Assembly: GCA_922989275.2 (NCBI GenBank)
Contig: OV277859.1
Coordinates: 85,556,198-85,620,197, forward strand
Reading direction: 5' to 3'
DNA: 64,000 nucleotides
From: Gari tellinella
Lineage: Eukaryota; Mollusca; Bivalvia; Cardiida; Psammobiidae
In this document: positions 19,201-34,200 of the stretch, piece after piece
Position numbering within the stretch: the first letter of the stretch is position 1
Layout: every line of letters begins with the position of its first letter
The notes under the pieces: model-generated
Seen by the model: only the letters and a program-made list of their open reading frames with translations
What the model was told of the DNA's origin: nothing
The model's database searches: none
Made by a program: the position numbers and the translations under genes

Positions 19201-22200
19201 TTGCAAACATCGCAGTACTAGATCAGAGGGCTTTTAAATTATAAATAAGAGTTCTCAAATCTTGGTCTTCACTGTTTTCCTATATGTAGATACTTTTTGA
19301 AGTTTTTGTACAGTAATCCTGAATGTCATTTGTATTTCCTGTTAATTTTTTTGACTTTATATCTTCATTTCTATCTGCTAGATTAAGTTCTATCACAATT
19401 TAGAAAAAACTGTGCTTTGCTTAATCACGGGTGTACAACATGACTAAAATGCTTAAACAAACCACCTTTTATCATAAAATCGGATTATCTATGTTATTTC
19501 TTATGCTATATTTTCTATCTTATTGGTTGGGGATACATAACTTTAAGTGGAATATTATTTCTGTTGAAAAATGCTGCTATCGTTAATTTGCGAAAACCGA
19601 TGACAAAATGTACGTGCACGATTGAAGGAAAACAGATGACAAGCTAACAAAATCATTCATGCTAACTTTGAAGTTACCAACACAGCGATATTTCGGGAAA
19701 ATATATAAATATATAACTATCCTATTTCAAACAAATAGATCTACGTGATAATTGAATAAATAGGCTTGATCGATTTTGATTACATTTGATTTCATAAGGC
19801 ACAGAAACCATTTGTCTCGATTGTGGGCGTGGCATTTTCATCACTTCAAACTGCTATGAGCTAAAAAATAAACCAACCCAGCGATATTTCGTGGGGGGGG
19901 GGGGGGGGGGGGGGGGGCAATCCTAGAACATTTCAATGAAATAAAAAAGCTCTAAAATCTAGATTTAATCGATTTTGATTTGAACTTAAATAGGGCATAC
20001 ATGTACTTGCATCTTGTTTTCATTTTGCATCGAAATATGTGGGCGGGACGTTTCTTCTGCAGTGAATGCTCGCAAGTTGACTACGGAAATTCACGATGCT
20101 CTATTGGAAACGTTGTTTGATAACTGATCGTAACTAACCGCCGAATTCCGACTCTCCGAGCATAAATTATAAAGACGAAAAGTCACGAGTATGTGTCTGC
20201 ACGAATGAATAACGACGGTCGTTATTCGTGGTGTCTGCGAATCGAAATAGTGCATTATAGGTTCTCCATAATGATGATAGCTTGCTTGCTTTATTTGTTT
20301 TAACATCTCATCCGAGTTATCGTTATCTGTTCAGACTAAACTAATGCGGGGGAGCGGTTTTTTTGTTGTTGTTTTTTAGCTCACCTGAGCTAGCTCAGGG
20401 TGCGCTTTTGCAATCCTTGAATGTCCGTCGTGCGGTGTCAACAATTTTAGTGTTTACACTCTAGAGGCCACAATATTTATCCAATCTTTCTCTTACTTGC
20501 TCAGATGGTATATTGCCATAAGAGTTCGGATGAGTTCGATTATGGCTGAAATCTGACAATTAGGTCATGAGTTATCAACCTTTGAATTGCTGAAAATGCC
20601 ATATTTAACAGTGTTTACACTCAAGAGGCCACAATATTCACTCAATCTTTCTAAAACTTGCCCAGATTGTATATCACCATAAGAGTTCGGATGAGTTCGA
20701 TTTTGGTTGAAATTGGAAAAATAGATCAAGAGTTATCTACCTTTGAACTGCTGAAAATGCCATATTTAATGGTATTTACATTCTAGAGTTCACAATTTTT
20801 AGCCAATCTATCTCAAACTTGCTCAGATTGTTTATGACTATAAGAGTTCAGATGAATTTGATTATGGTTGAAATCAAACTTATAGATCGAGAGTTATCTA
20901 CCTTTGAATTGCTGAAAATTACATATTTAAGGGTTTTTCACACTCTAGAGGCCACAAATTTTATCCAATCTTTCTCAAACTTACTACCATAAGACTTCCA
21001 ATGTGTTCAATTATGGTTGTAATCTGATCAATAGGTCAAGAGTTATCTACCTTTGAATTGCTGAAAAGGACATATTTAACAGTGTTTACGCTCTAGAGGC
21101 CACAATATTTATCCAAGCTCTCTCAAACTTGCCCAGATTGTATATGACCATAAGGGTTTGAAAAAGGGTAATTATGGTTGTAATCGGACAAATAGATAAA
21201 GAGTTATCTACCTTTGAATTGCTGAAAATTCCATATTTTACAGTGTTTACACTCTTGCAACTACAGTTTTCAATGGATTTTCATTATACTTGTGCACAAA
21301 GTATATAGCTATTCGTTCTCTAAGGAGTGCAATTATTGTTGAAATCTAATCATTGTGGCAATAGTTATCTTGAATTGCTAGAAAAGGCTTCATTTCAGTA
21401 TTGTTTAGGCTGTAGTTATCTGCCTTTGATGTACTCTACTATACTAGAGTAGGTCGACAAACTTGAATGGATTTAGAAAAAAAAGAGTGAAATTCAAAGG
21501 TAAAGCTATCAGGCTTCATTACAAATGGTGAGCGATATCAGGGCCTTCAGGCCCTCTTGTTAAAAAGTCTACGGCACCCGCGGTCACCCATCCAAGTATT
21601 AACCGGGCTCGACGTTGCTTAACTTCAGTGATAGGACGAGAACCGGTGTTTTCAACGTGATATGGCCGTAGACAAAACGACGATATGCGAGATATTCATA
21701 TTATATATATATTATGTTTTTAATCATGCACAGTAAAACAATTTAAGCATGATTTTCTCGTCGTGTGAAGTTGAAAGATTGACAGCTATTTTAGAACGGT
21801 CACGTGAGAGTCACACGTGACACCATTGCAAAGGGATTATAACTGCCCCGGGCGGAACGCGATCAGAGGTATGCATAATTGTCTCCTGCTGAGAGGCCCC
21901 ATCTACCCCTAGCTTTAATTAACATACTGATAAGAATAGTTTTACGACCTTTTAGCAAGTTTGATAATAGCACTGTTTCGCAAGTGGGGATTTTTAAGGC
22001 ACTGGGGTCTCGGATTTTAAGCGCTGGCGAGAATTTAAGGCGCTGGGGCAATTGAGGTTCAGAAATTAAGGCGCTGGGGTACCCCAGCGCTTAAATGGCC
22101 TGGGGAAAACCCTGCTGTTGCAAAGTAGACCCAGATCAGGTATTTCTATAGGTGCTTCCTGATAAGGATCTGATGGGTCTAACTGTTGCGTGTACCATTG

Positions 22201-25200
22201 CTGAATGGCCAATGGCCTGCTATGAAGTGATGTGCGTCACACAGTTTAACCCATTACCTCTTAGCCTATTTCTTGCTTCGAAAACAGGTGACCACTTAAA
22301 GCAGGTTGAAAGTAAAGCAGAATGTGCCTTGAGGCACATTCTGCTTTACTTTCAGCCTGCTTTAAGCTACCATCTTCTAGGATATGGAAAATATTTCTTT
22401 TGGTACATATTCTTTGCTGTATAAACTGGAACTTTTTTCTTCAGTGGAGGAATAAGTAAGAGGCGTAAAAAGGCGTTTTTAAGGGGTAATGGGTTAACTC
22501 CTGGCTTTACATCCATACTTAATTACGAATCAGGGGCCCCCGTTTCATAAAACTTAGTACGACAAAAACAGTCGTAAGTCAAAACTTTAAAATATATTTA
22601 ATTTCTGATATTTCTATCTAATCCTGTCTTGTGACATCTCTTTGGAATCGTCTTTTCAAGACGATTCAAGAGATGTCACAAGACAGGATTAGATGGAGAA
22701 ATAAATAATAATTAAGACTTTTATAATCTGACTTACGAGCCCCTGTCCAGCTTGGGCAAGGTTTTACATTAGAATATGCTCATGTGCCTTGTTGAGTACA
22801 ACTTGTTGCACAACTGTTAAGTAACCTCTGTAAGCTTTTTGAATTTTTTGGTGTAGGTTAAATATGGACTCAAGTGTTAGCAGTTATAATGGAGCACGAC
22901 GCAGCGCACCCATGTTGTACAAACACATTGCTAGTTTTTGAATAATGACTTACATGAATACATGGTGTACATGTCTGTATGCTTCTGAACATTTTCCAGT
23001 TTATTCTTTTAACCCATTGTATGCTGGGTAATATTTGGTGGCCATTTTAAAATGTCGTCTGCAGCGGATATAACTCAAATATTTGCAAACGATTTAAGCA
23101 GTTTCTGATAGAATATTGACTTTGTGGGACCTGATCTGAGATCAAAACTGTTTGCCTAGAGGTACACTTAAAAGTGTATCCCGCATAAAATGGGTTAATG
23201 GTGAGTTTGTGACTGACATTAATTTATTTTAAGGAATGCCAAGTAGAAACATGGGTCCTGGTCAAATGGGCGGGCAGATGATGGGTAATCAGATGGGCGG
23301 ACCAATGGGAGCAAACATGCCAAATGGGCCGATGGCTGGCCAGCAAATGAGAAACCAGTACTTTGCCCCACAGCAAGTGCACCAGCTTCGGGCCCAGATC
23401 ATGGCTTACAAGCTCCTGGCAAGGAATCAACCCATTCCAGAACAGCTGAAGACTAGTGTTGAAGGCAAGAAGATGTTCCAGCCACAGATGAATAGACCAT
23501 CAGGTAGTTATAGTCAATTTATTCAGTCAAACTTGTTGTTTGGCCAGGGGCTATAGTTTTAGCCCAATCTTCTTGAAACATGCTTAGAATGATCTTCTTA
23601 ACCAATAGCTAGGCAATGTATGTATATGGGTTACATAGGTTAAAATAGTAGGTCAGTAGGTCATAACATAGAAAAAGCTTCTAAACACTCTAGGAGCCAT
23701 TTTTAGCTCACCTGAGCACAAAGTGCTCAAGGTGAGCTTTTGTGGTCGGTCTTTGTCCGGCGTCCGTCGTGCGTCAACAATTTCTTCAAACATCTTCTTC
23801 TTCAAAACCGCTTGCCTGATTGCAACCAAACTTCACAGGAATGTTCCTTGGGTCAAGCTTTTTCAAAGTTGTTCAAAGAATTTGAAACAATGCAGAACTC
23901 TGGTTGCCATGGCAACCAAAGTGAAAAAATAAGGAAATCTTAAAAAATCTTCTTGTCAAAAACCACAAAGGCTAGAGCTTAGATATTTGGCACATAGTAT
24001 CATCTATAGGTCCTCTATCAAGATTGTTCAAAGTTTGACCCTGGGGTCAAAATTGGCCCCGCCCCTGGGGTCACCGTTTTACATAGAGTTATATAGTGAA
24101 ATGTTCAAACATCTTCTTCTTCAAAACCACCTGCCTGATTGCAACCAAACTTCACAGGAATGTTCCGTGGGTCAAGCTCTTTCAAAGTTGTTCAAAGAAT
24201 TTGAAACAATGCAGAACTCTGGTTGCCATGGCAACCAAAGTGAAAAAATAAGGAAATCTTAAAAAATCTTCTTGTCAAAAACCATAAAGGCTAGAGCTTA
24301 GATATTTGGCAAATAGTATCATCTATAGGTCCTCTATCAAGATTGTTCAAAGTTTGACCCTGGGGTCAAAATTGGCCCCGCCCCAGGGGTAACTGTTTTA
24401 CATAGATATATAGTGAAATGTTCAAACATCTTCTTGTTCAAAACCACATGCCTGATTGCAACCAAACTTCACAGGAATGTTCCTTGGGTCAAGCTCTTTC
24501 AAAGTTGTTCAAAGAATTTGAAACAATGCAGAAGTCTGGTTGCCATGGCAACCAAAGTGAAAAAATAAGGAAATCTTAAAAAATCTTCTTGTCAAAAACC
24601 ACAAGGACCAGAGCTTAGATATTTGGCACATGGCATCATCTATAGGTCCTCTATCAAGATTGTTCAAAGTTTGACCCTGGGGTCAAAATTGGCCCCACCC
24701 CGGGGTCACCATTTTACATAGAGTTATATAGTGAAATGTTCAAACATTTTTTCTCTGAAACCATTATGGCCAGAGCTTTAATATTTGGCAATGTGTAATG
24801 TCTAAAGGTCCTTCACATATGTTGACGAATTGGTTCCGGTCTGTTGAATATCTGGGTCACTGGAGCTAAAAATAGATTTTTTCAATGATAAACTTTAAAA
24901 AATCTTCTTGTCTGAAACCAAAATACACTGAGCTTAGATATTTTGCACATAGCATTGTCTACAGGTTCTCTATTAAAGTAGTTCAAATTTTGTTCCTGGG
25001 ACCAAAATTGGCCCCGCCCCGGGGGTCGCTGTTTTACGTAGAGTTATAGTGAAATGTTCAAACACATTTTTCTCTGAAACCATTTTGTCCAGAGCTTTGA
25101 TATTTGGCATGGTGTAACGTCTAGAATGAATGAATGAATGGTGTTTTACGGCCCATCGACACAAAAAGGTCATTTAGAGCCGAAGTAACGTCTAGAGGTT

Positions 25201-28200
25201 CTTCACATATATTGTCGAATTGGTTCCGGTGTGTTGAATATCTGGGTCACTGGAGCTAAAAATAGATTTTTTAAAAAAACTTTAAAAATCTTTTCTGAAA
25301 CCAAAATACACTTAGCTTAGATATTTTGCACATAGCATCGTCTACAGGTCCTCTATCAAATTTGTTCAAATTTTGCCACTGGGGTCAAATTTGGCCCATG
25401 CCCAGGTGTCGCCATTTTACATGGAGTTATATAGTTAAATTTTCAAACACATTTTTCTTTGAAATCAATATGGCTATAGAGCTTAGATATTTTGCATGAT
25501 GTAATGTCTAGAGGTCTTTCACATATGTTGATGAATTGGTTCCGGTCTGTTGCATATCTGGGTCACCAGAGCTAAACATAGATTTTTTTCAATGAAAACT
25601 AATAATCTTCTTGTCTGAAATCATAGTACACTGAGCTTAGATTTTTTGGCACATAGCATCGTCTACAGGTCCTGTATCAAGAGCATTCATATTATGTCCC
25701 AGGGGTCAAAAGTGACCCCGCCCGTGGGTAAAAGTTTCACAAATCTTCTTTTCTGAAATCACTGACCCATCACCATGTACAGGTGAGCGATTAAGGGCCA
25801 TTCTGGCCCTCTTGTTAGGTGTAATTTCATGAAACTAGCTCAAAATGATGACCTTTACAAAGCCTAGCAGTGTAGTAAAATATATTACATGAAGTCAAAA
25901 CAAAAAGTGGGTCAGTAGGTCAAATCATAGGAAAAGCTTCAGAGTATGGAACTATAGGACTCACAATTTGTACCCTAATTTCATGAAACTAGCTCAGAAT
26001 GATCACCTTGACAAAATCTAGGTCATTAAAGAATATGGATTATGTTTGACTAACAAGTAGATCAGTAGGTCAAATCATAGAAAAGGATTCTGAACACTGC
26101 AGGGGCCAAATTTTTTAGTCCCGAATTCATGAAACTTCTTCAAAATAATTACCTAGGCTAGACAATGTCTAGGTAAAGTATGAATAATGAGTTATGTCAG
26201 TTCAAAAAGTAGGTCAGTAGGCACTCTCAGGGCTCCAGATAAGGGAAGTATTTAAAAAAAAAATCTTTATTTCTGCATTTAACCCCTATGGTGTCAATAA
26301 TTAGAATCGTCTCTTAGAGACAATTCTAATGAGTAGTGACCCCATAGGATTTTATGCAGAAATGAGCTTGAAAGTGTCAGATTTGTTCTGTTTACCCCCT
26401 ATTATCTGGAGCCCTGACTCTAGAGGTCACATTTATAACCCAAACTTCATGAATCCTACTCAGTATGATCACCTTGACAATATGGCGTTCTTATGTCGGG
26501 TCATAAAGCAGGTCACTTGGTCAAATGGTAGGAAAAGCATCTGGAGCAAACATGCATACAGTTATATACTATTTCTCTGATGAGAGCTTTGAACAGGGCC
26601 CCATGATCCTCTTGTTAGTGATTGGTTTGCTTAACTCAATGACCCTTAGTGAGCAGTGACACATATAATTATGCGTCCTTTACCAAAAGTGTACCTGTAA
26701 AGGGTACATTTGTCTACTATGCAAACAGTAAAGTCCCTGATTAGAGGGCTCACTGTTTGTCATTTTCACTATATTATTAAAAAAACACTCTAAATATTCT
26801 TAAATGGACAAGCCTTTGTTGTAAACTGGATTTGTCCATTGGGAGTTTCAGGGGATAATGAGTTAATACATGTACAAGTATGACTGTATTTTCTAACAGG
26901 TGACCCTCAAGGATTACAGCCTATGAGAATGCCTCACCAGTCCCCAGCACACCCCCAGCAGTCCACCCAGTCTCAACAGCCACAGCCTATATCTCAACCC
27001 CACACCCAAGCCCACTCCCCCATGGCTCATTCCCCAACCCCAAGCTCCCAGTCTCAGCCAGGAATAATGACAAGCACCACCCCGCCCCAACACAAGGTTG
27101 GTCCAATGACACCTGGAACGCCTAATGCCTCGGTGCAGGCTTTGATGACAATGCAGCAGAAACAGAACAGGATAGCACCAGTGACAAAACCAGTTGGGCT
27201 GGACCCGATAGAACTTCTAAATGAAAGAGAAAACAGGTATTCACTTTGAAAGCTTACGATGCTGAATGATCAAATGGACTCATCCATTTTCTGATAAATG
27301 ATCTGGGTCCATGCTTATAAAGCGTTTGAGTTAAGTCGGAAATTGGTCCCAAGCATTTGATTGGTCAGATTTGAGCCGAGGCTCAAATCTGACCAATCAA
27401 ATGCTTGAGAGCGCACTCAGACTCAATTCAAACACTGTATAAGTGCTGGACCAGATAAGGTATATAATCTGAGCTCTTTCAACACTAAGTAACTCTTGTG
27501 GGTTATTATGTTCACTTGTGGATCATTTTAGTAACCAAAACATGCACCAGTCTACTTGGAATTCTGGGTAGTTAAATAAATACTGCTCTAAATTAGCAAA
27601 TATAGGAGCCCTCTGTTCAGCGTCTAAGCTGTTTGTAAATGTAATAATATATTTTAAACAGGTCCATGGTGTTTGAAAGAGTTAAGCCCCTTAGGACACC
27701 TTTACCATTCCTCTGTATAAGCACCTTAGAAGGCTTCTAACCTGCCCTGAACAATGTACATGTACTTGAAGCTCATGTTAAATATAGTTGGTAGCATGAA
27801 TATACAAGCTTTCTGCCTTACTTTCAACGTGCTTTGAGCAACCACTTGCCTTTATACACAGAACTGCTATATAATGCTAAATTAGTTGGATATAAAATCA
27901 TTTACTGAAGGCTTTAGAAATAATAAGAAACAGTAATAGTATTAAAACATTCAACCCTAGTGACCAGTATACTTGTCATTTACAAACAGTGTTCCTGTAA
28001 AGAGTACACTTGTCCTATGCAAACAGTGTAAACCCTGATCAGAGGACTCCTTAAGGAGCCCTCTGATCAGGGTCTACACTGTTTGTCATTTTGAAATATA
28101 TTGTTAAAATCACCCCTAAATAGTAAAAAATGGACTAGACTTACCGTATTTTGAAATTGGAATTGTCCATTAAACATTCTAGGGGTGAATGAGTTAAAAC

Positions 28201-31200
28201 GAGTAATCAGGATTGTACATTTGGTTTAACATTACAGGATTGCTGCTCGAGTGTCAGCTAGAATCAAAGAGTTACAGAATCTACCAGCCACCTTGTCAGA
28301 TGACATGAAGACAAAGGCCACTGTAGAACTTAGGGCATTGAGGCTGCTTAATTTTCAAAGACAGGTATAAATGTATTGGTATAGACTTTTTAGCTTGCCC
28401 GAGTTTGCTCAGGGTGAGCTTTCGTAATCCTTGAATGTCCTTGAACTTATCATTTGTCGTCAACAATTTTAGTGTTTACACTCTAAACACCACAATTTTA
28501 CCCGATCTTTCTCAAACTTGCTTGGATTGTATATGAGAATAAGAGTTTGGATAAGTTTGACTGGTTGAAATCGAACCAATGGGTCAAAATTTATCTGCCC
28601 TTGAATTGTTGAAAATGACATATCTAACAGTGTTTACAGTCTAGCAACTACAGTTTTGAATGGGTTTTGATTAAACTGGCATACAAAGTGTATTTGTATG
28701 AGATCTTGAATGAGTGCAATTATTGAAGAAATGTGGTAATTGTGTTTTACATTCCCTTGAAAAAATACTAGAAATGGCTTAATTTCAGTATTGTTTACAC
28801 TCTTGCGTCTACAAGTTTGAATGGATTTAGATAAAACTTTCTTAAACTATATATAGGTGTAAGTTCTCCAATGAGTTCAATTATGATTAAAATCAGGCAA
28901 ATGGTCCAGTTATCTGCACTTGATGTGTTGAAAATGCCTTATCTAACAGTGTTTACACGCTAGCAATGATTGTTGAAATCCCCGGATATGCTAGAAATTG
29001 CTTTATTTTAGCATTGTTTATACTCCAGAGTCAGCAAACTTGAATGGTTATGATTGAAATCAGGCTATTTATTAAAGAGTTATCTGCCCTTGATGGCTGA
29101 AAATGTCATATTTTACAGTGTTTACACTATAAAACAACTACAGTTTTCAAAGAATTTTGATTGTACTTGCACACAATGTGTTCATGTTATTGAAGAATTA
29201 TAATTATCATTTAAATCAGATCATTGTGTCAAAGTACAGTGACTGTTTAATGTAGGATAAAATGAAAAGAAAGCTTCTATTCGAGAGATATAAAAGACTG
29301 TATACATATTCTTTTAACATTGAAGAAATGTCTCAGGACAGGAAACATTGTTTAACCAGGACAGTGGTGGAACAATTGATTATTTTTAGGGGTTGGGTAA
29401 AATGAATCCTGTTAAAAATATGTGTATAAATTGTTTTCAACCTTTGTAATTTAGCTGAGAGGTGAAGTAGTGGCCTGCATGAGAAGGGACACAACTCTTG
29501 AAACAGCACTTAACTTCAAGGCATACAAGAGAGGCAAACGACAGACATTGAGAGAGGCAAGGTCCACTGAGATCTTGGAAAAGAAACAGAAAATAGAACA
29601 AGAGAGAAAGAGGAGACAGAAACACCAGGTAGGGGTTTATTATGTGGATATTTAATACTCATTATAAACCTACAAGGATCTGGGGCTTGTTTCATAAAAG
29701 ATTTATTTTGCCATAAGACTCTTTATAAAACACATTTTTAAACTACTTTGAAGAAAAATTATTGACATTACTAAGCACAGGTTGAAGCTTAACCAATTAT
29801 CCCATAACTTGTTTCCAGTTTTGAAGACAGGTGACCTCTTAAAGCAGGTTGAAAGTAAAGCAGAATGTGCCTTAAGGCACATTCTGCATTACTGTCAACC
29901 TGCTTTTAACTATCATCTGCTAGGATTTAGGAAATATTTCTTATGATACATATTGATGACCGTATAAAATTTAACTGTTTCCTTCTGCGGAGGAATACTA
30001 AAAAGGCGTATTTATGGGGTAATTGGTTGAAGCAGGGTTATTGGAATTTAGGGTGTTTTCCGGACAATACTGAAAATGAATTAGACAGTGTAAACCCCGA
30101 CTCCTTCAGGAGCTATCTCACCAGAAAGAATCTTAGCTGTTTGCATAGAGAATAGTGAACTGGTTTCCTGCACAGTAAAGTGTTTAATCAAATATCAATA
30201 TGCACATTCTATGAACTATTTTTACCGCCACTAGGTAGTGGGAGCAATAATGGAATCACTTAATACATTGTTTGGCCCGTTGGTCAGAATGTCCCAAAAT
30301 TGTTGGAAAACAACTCCTATACTATGCCATTTAAGATTACTTTACCAGGTGTGTGGGATTGCCAAGTGTAATGTATCATTTTCAGGTCAATTTGACCTTG
30401 ACCTCTGACCTTGATTATTGAAAAACCTTTCCGGAGCATAACTCATATACTATAACATCTAGGATTAATTAAACATGACATGTGGATACATTATGGGTTG
30501 CAGTGTCACATACCACTTTCAAGTCAATTTGACCTTAACCTCTGACCTTGATAATTGGAAAATCCTTGTTCGTAGCATAACCTCTATACCATATCATCTA
30601 TGATAACCAAATCTGGTGTGTGCATACATCTTGAGTTTGAGGAACTAGACCTAGACCCTTTGACCTTAAGGCCTTTCGCATACGGAAGTCGGTCTAGCGG
30701 GCGAGCGGATATGCGTCTTGACGACATAGACTTTTTTGTACGTGCTTATACTAGAAAATTTATATAAAGTAAATGTTGGTACGATTCAGTATAATCCTTC
30801 ATAGCGCAGTCAGTAGAGAGGTTGACTAGCAATTAAAAGGTCATAGGTTCGAGACCCATACGATCCAAATATTTTTTTTTAAGTGTCCGATTTGTTGACT
30901 TGTCAATCCATAACGCAGTGATCAATGGACATGTTATGTTTAGTCTTCGTTGATTAGATTTAGTGATGCTATATACGGTCCAATTATATGTCCACTTACA
31001 TGTACATGTACGTTTCAGTTTAATGACTAACAAGTCAATAAAATCGGTATACATGTATACGATTTGATCGAACTATAAAGCCACATAATGAAGCTTATCA
31101 ATACGTCAACCTTTTCAAGATCGATATTGCCCATTAGTATTATGTTTAAACAATATAATTAACTTTGTATGCAAGTCCATGAATAAATAATAATGCATTT

Positions 31201-34200
31201 TTATGACAAAGTTTTAATTTTAAGGTAGGTAACTGTATCTAAACTTCAAATTCCCACATTTTGATAAGAAAATCTGTTATTACAACAAATCCTGACAGTA
31301 ATATTTTCTAATTTTTTCAGACTAACTATTTCATCAACCATATATTTGAATAAAATGAAAAAAAATATACATTGAATGGGTCAGTTTTTTGTAATTCAAT
31401 TTTTTAGCATTTTGCAAAATTTAAATAGCTGATAACATCTTTCTGAACACCTTTATTCAAAATGATTTTTAGCTTTTCTTGTAATGAATGGTTTGGACTA
31501 CTTATTGGGCGAGATTTACAGCCATTAGCTTTATTTATTTTTGAGAAAAATAGAATCATCAAAATTCCAGGTTTTTGTCAGAAAAAGAGACCTTAAAGAC
31601 AAACCACACGATAAATGTTGCCTATATTTTCACACATTGTTTCTTAGGCTATTATCATTCTTCACGAAAAGTTTCATAACAATTGTATGGAAACTACGCG
31701 CACATGCGAAGTACCTTAATTACTGAAAAACCTTGTCTATAGCGTGTGACAGGGTGCTGTAATGGGGGTATAAACCACCTTTAGTGATAGTTCTAGTTTT
31801 TAAACTGTTTAAGTTATAGATAGAACATATTAAGTGAAATCTTAATGGTTAAGAAGGTCAAAGCGAGCGTCCAGCTTGCGTGACCCTTCTTAGCCATTAA
31901 GATTTCACTTAATATGTTCTAACTAACTTAGAATATAACCTATATTTTCATTGGCCTATTCATAAGCTTCTAGTAAACATTCTGGTTGTGAGATCGCCAA
32001 ATATGGCAGTGTTTACAATTGGTTGCTACAGTGGAGAAAACGTTATTCTTTCCCAATAAACGCGTTTACGCTAAAACTATTATTTCTATTGCAAACAGCT
32101 TGGAGCCAGATCAGACGCCGGGTTACGTCTGATCAGGCTCCAAACTGTTTGCCACCAAGATAAAGATGAATTATCAGAATTGTCAAAAAGTTGTACTTTT
32201 GTACATTTTAGTATTATGCGTTTGCGTATGTTTGCGTTTAAACTGGAAAGAATAACAGATTCTCCACTGTACGAGCCGGAGCTATCTTATAGCGTGGGCA
32301 GACACCACGCGACGTCGAAAAACAACAATAAACGCGTTTACGCTAAAACTATTATTTCTATTGCAAACAGCTTGGAGCCAGATCAGACGCCGGGTAACCC
32401 GGCGTCTGATCAGGCTCCAAACTGTTTGCCACCAAGATAAAGATGAATTATCAGAATTGTCAAAAAGTTGTACTTTTGTACGTTTTAGTATTTTGCGTTT
32501 GCGTATGTTTGCGTTTAAACTGGAAAGAATAACAGATTCTCCACTGTACGAGCCGGAGCTATCTTATAGCGTGCGCAGACACCACGCGACGTCGAAAAAC
32601 AACAAAATTCTTTATGATTAAGTGCCTTACTTTATGGGTGGCAAAAGGCAGTTTGATTGGTTTAAAATGTAAGTTATATTCTTATGCTCATGTTATATTA
32701 TAAAATTCAGCATGTATATTTTGTTTATGTAGGAGTACCTAAATGCAGTACTTCAACATGGTAAAGACTTCAAGGATTTCCATCGCTCAATCACATCGAG
32801 GGTATCCAAGTTGAACAAAGCTGTTCTCATGCATCACATGAACACTGAGAGAGAACAGAAGAAGGAGCAGGAACGACTGGAGAAAGAGCGTCTACGCAGG
32901 CTTATGGTGGGCATTAGTTTACTTTATTGTTATATCCTTTCACCACTGATAAACCCAGAGCTCCAGATAAGGGGAGTATTTCAAAATCTAAATTTTTTAT
33001 TTCTGCATTAAACCGTATGGTGTCACTACTCATTAGAATCGTCTCAAAGAGACGATTCGAATGAGTAGTAACACCATAGGAGTTGGTGCTGAAATGAGTG
33101 AGAAAAATGTTGGATTTTGTCAGTTTACTCCCTCTTATCTGGAGCCCTGTAAACCTGTAATGAATCATCATCATCATCCAGTTTAGTTTAACCAGGTCAT
33201 TGATTAATACTTCTAATAAGGATGGGGCCTGGCTGTACATTCGGGAGTGATGTCTCCCTCTCCATGCTTACAGACTCTGTGGTTTTTTTACATCTCGAGA
33301 GCCCGCGGTTGGGAACATTAATCTTTTTGCAAACAGTTTGGATCCATATCAAGCCAGCTTTATGTGGAACCTTATAAGGACCCAGACTTATTCAGATCCC
33401 ATTTCTGTAAATATAAGGAAGATCGGTCAAGCTAAGAATGTTAGCAGATGATAGTTTCAGCAGGTGACAGTTACTCAGTGGTTTGATTTAAGAAATAATA
33501 AATTACTTCTTGTGTTTTATCGTGCAATCAAACACAGGTAGGAGCTATGATGCGTAGTAATTTTAATTACAAGCATCTCAACGACTACCCGTGTTCTATT
33601 GTACGATAAAACACTGATATTAATTTATTATTTGGATTCTAACTTCAATTTAACCGCAATTTGCACCCACACAACAGCGCTTTATTTCTTGGCGTATGCA
33701 TTTTCGAAGCCATATTACGTCAGTAACTTCATATTTTAGCCGTTATAGCATGTGTGTGTTTTATTGAGAATTCAAACACAGTTGCATGCTTCTTTGTTTA
33801 TATAGGAGTTTGTGCGAGTTGTGTTAGAATATGATTATAAAATCTGGAGCTGTTTCTTATATTGCCTGTAGGCTGAGGATGAAGAGGGTTACAGGAAACT
33901 GATTGACCAGAAGAAAGACAAGCGTCTGATGTACCTGCTTGAACAGACAGATGAGTACATAGCCAGTCTTGTTAAACTCGTCACAGAACACAAGGTAGAA
34001 CAGAAAAAGAAGATGAAGAGAAAGAAGAAGAAAAAGAAGGACGAGGAAGGGGTAATTATCAGTTAATTAGTTTCTTTTTACTTATTCCCCTAATTGCCAT
34101 GACATCTTCTGCTTTAACTCATTCACCCCTGACACGTTTAATGGACAATACCAATTTCAAAATAAGTCCATTTTTGACTTTTTATGGTTGATTTTAACAA

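Larger units (their letters stand above)
18682..22114. mobile_element. 3.4 kb non-autonomous hAT-like element with 6-bp flanking repeat
   Basis: The left end CAGGGTCTTCCCCAG and right end CTGGGGAAAACCCTG are inverted repeats. The hexamer CTGTTG flanks both (18676..18681 and 22115..22120). Subterminal AAGGCGCTGGGG copies occur at both ends. No transposase-like frame is visible. It contains a G25 run, an R1 repeat and a 5S-like copy. AT-rich, otherwise featureless between about 18900 and 20370. Confidence 0.75.
23540..26225 (+). repeat. Tandem array of about 110-150 bp units, split by R2
   Basis: Units with AATTTCATGAAACTAGCTCA, GATCACCTTGACAA and GTAGGTCAGTAGGTCA occur at 23560..23702 and again at 25817..26225, before a MITE at 26228 and after it to 26600. 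R2 sits between the halves, flanked by TTA. Confidence 0.6.

Noticed and set aside
23740..24262. Repeated open frames encoding [20 protein letters not shown]
   Set aside because: They are the same frame in tandem R2 units; no start, splice or protein-like constraint.
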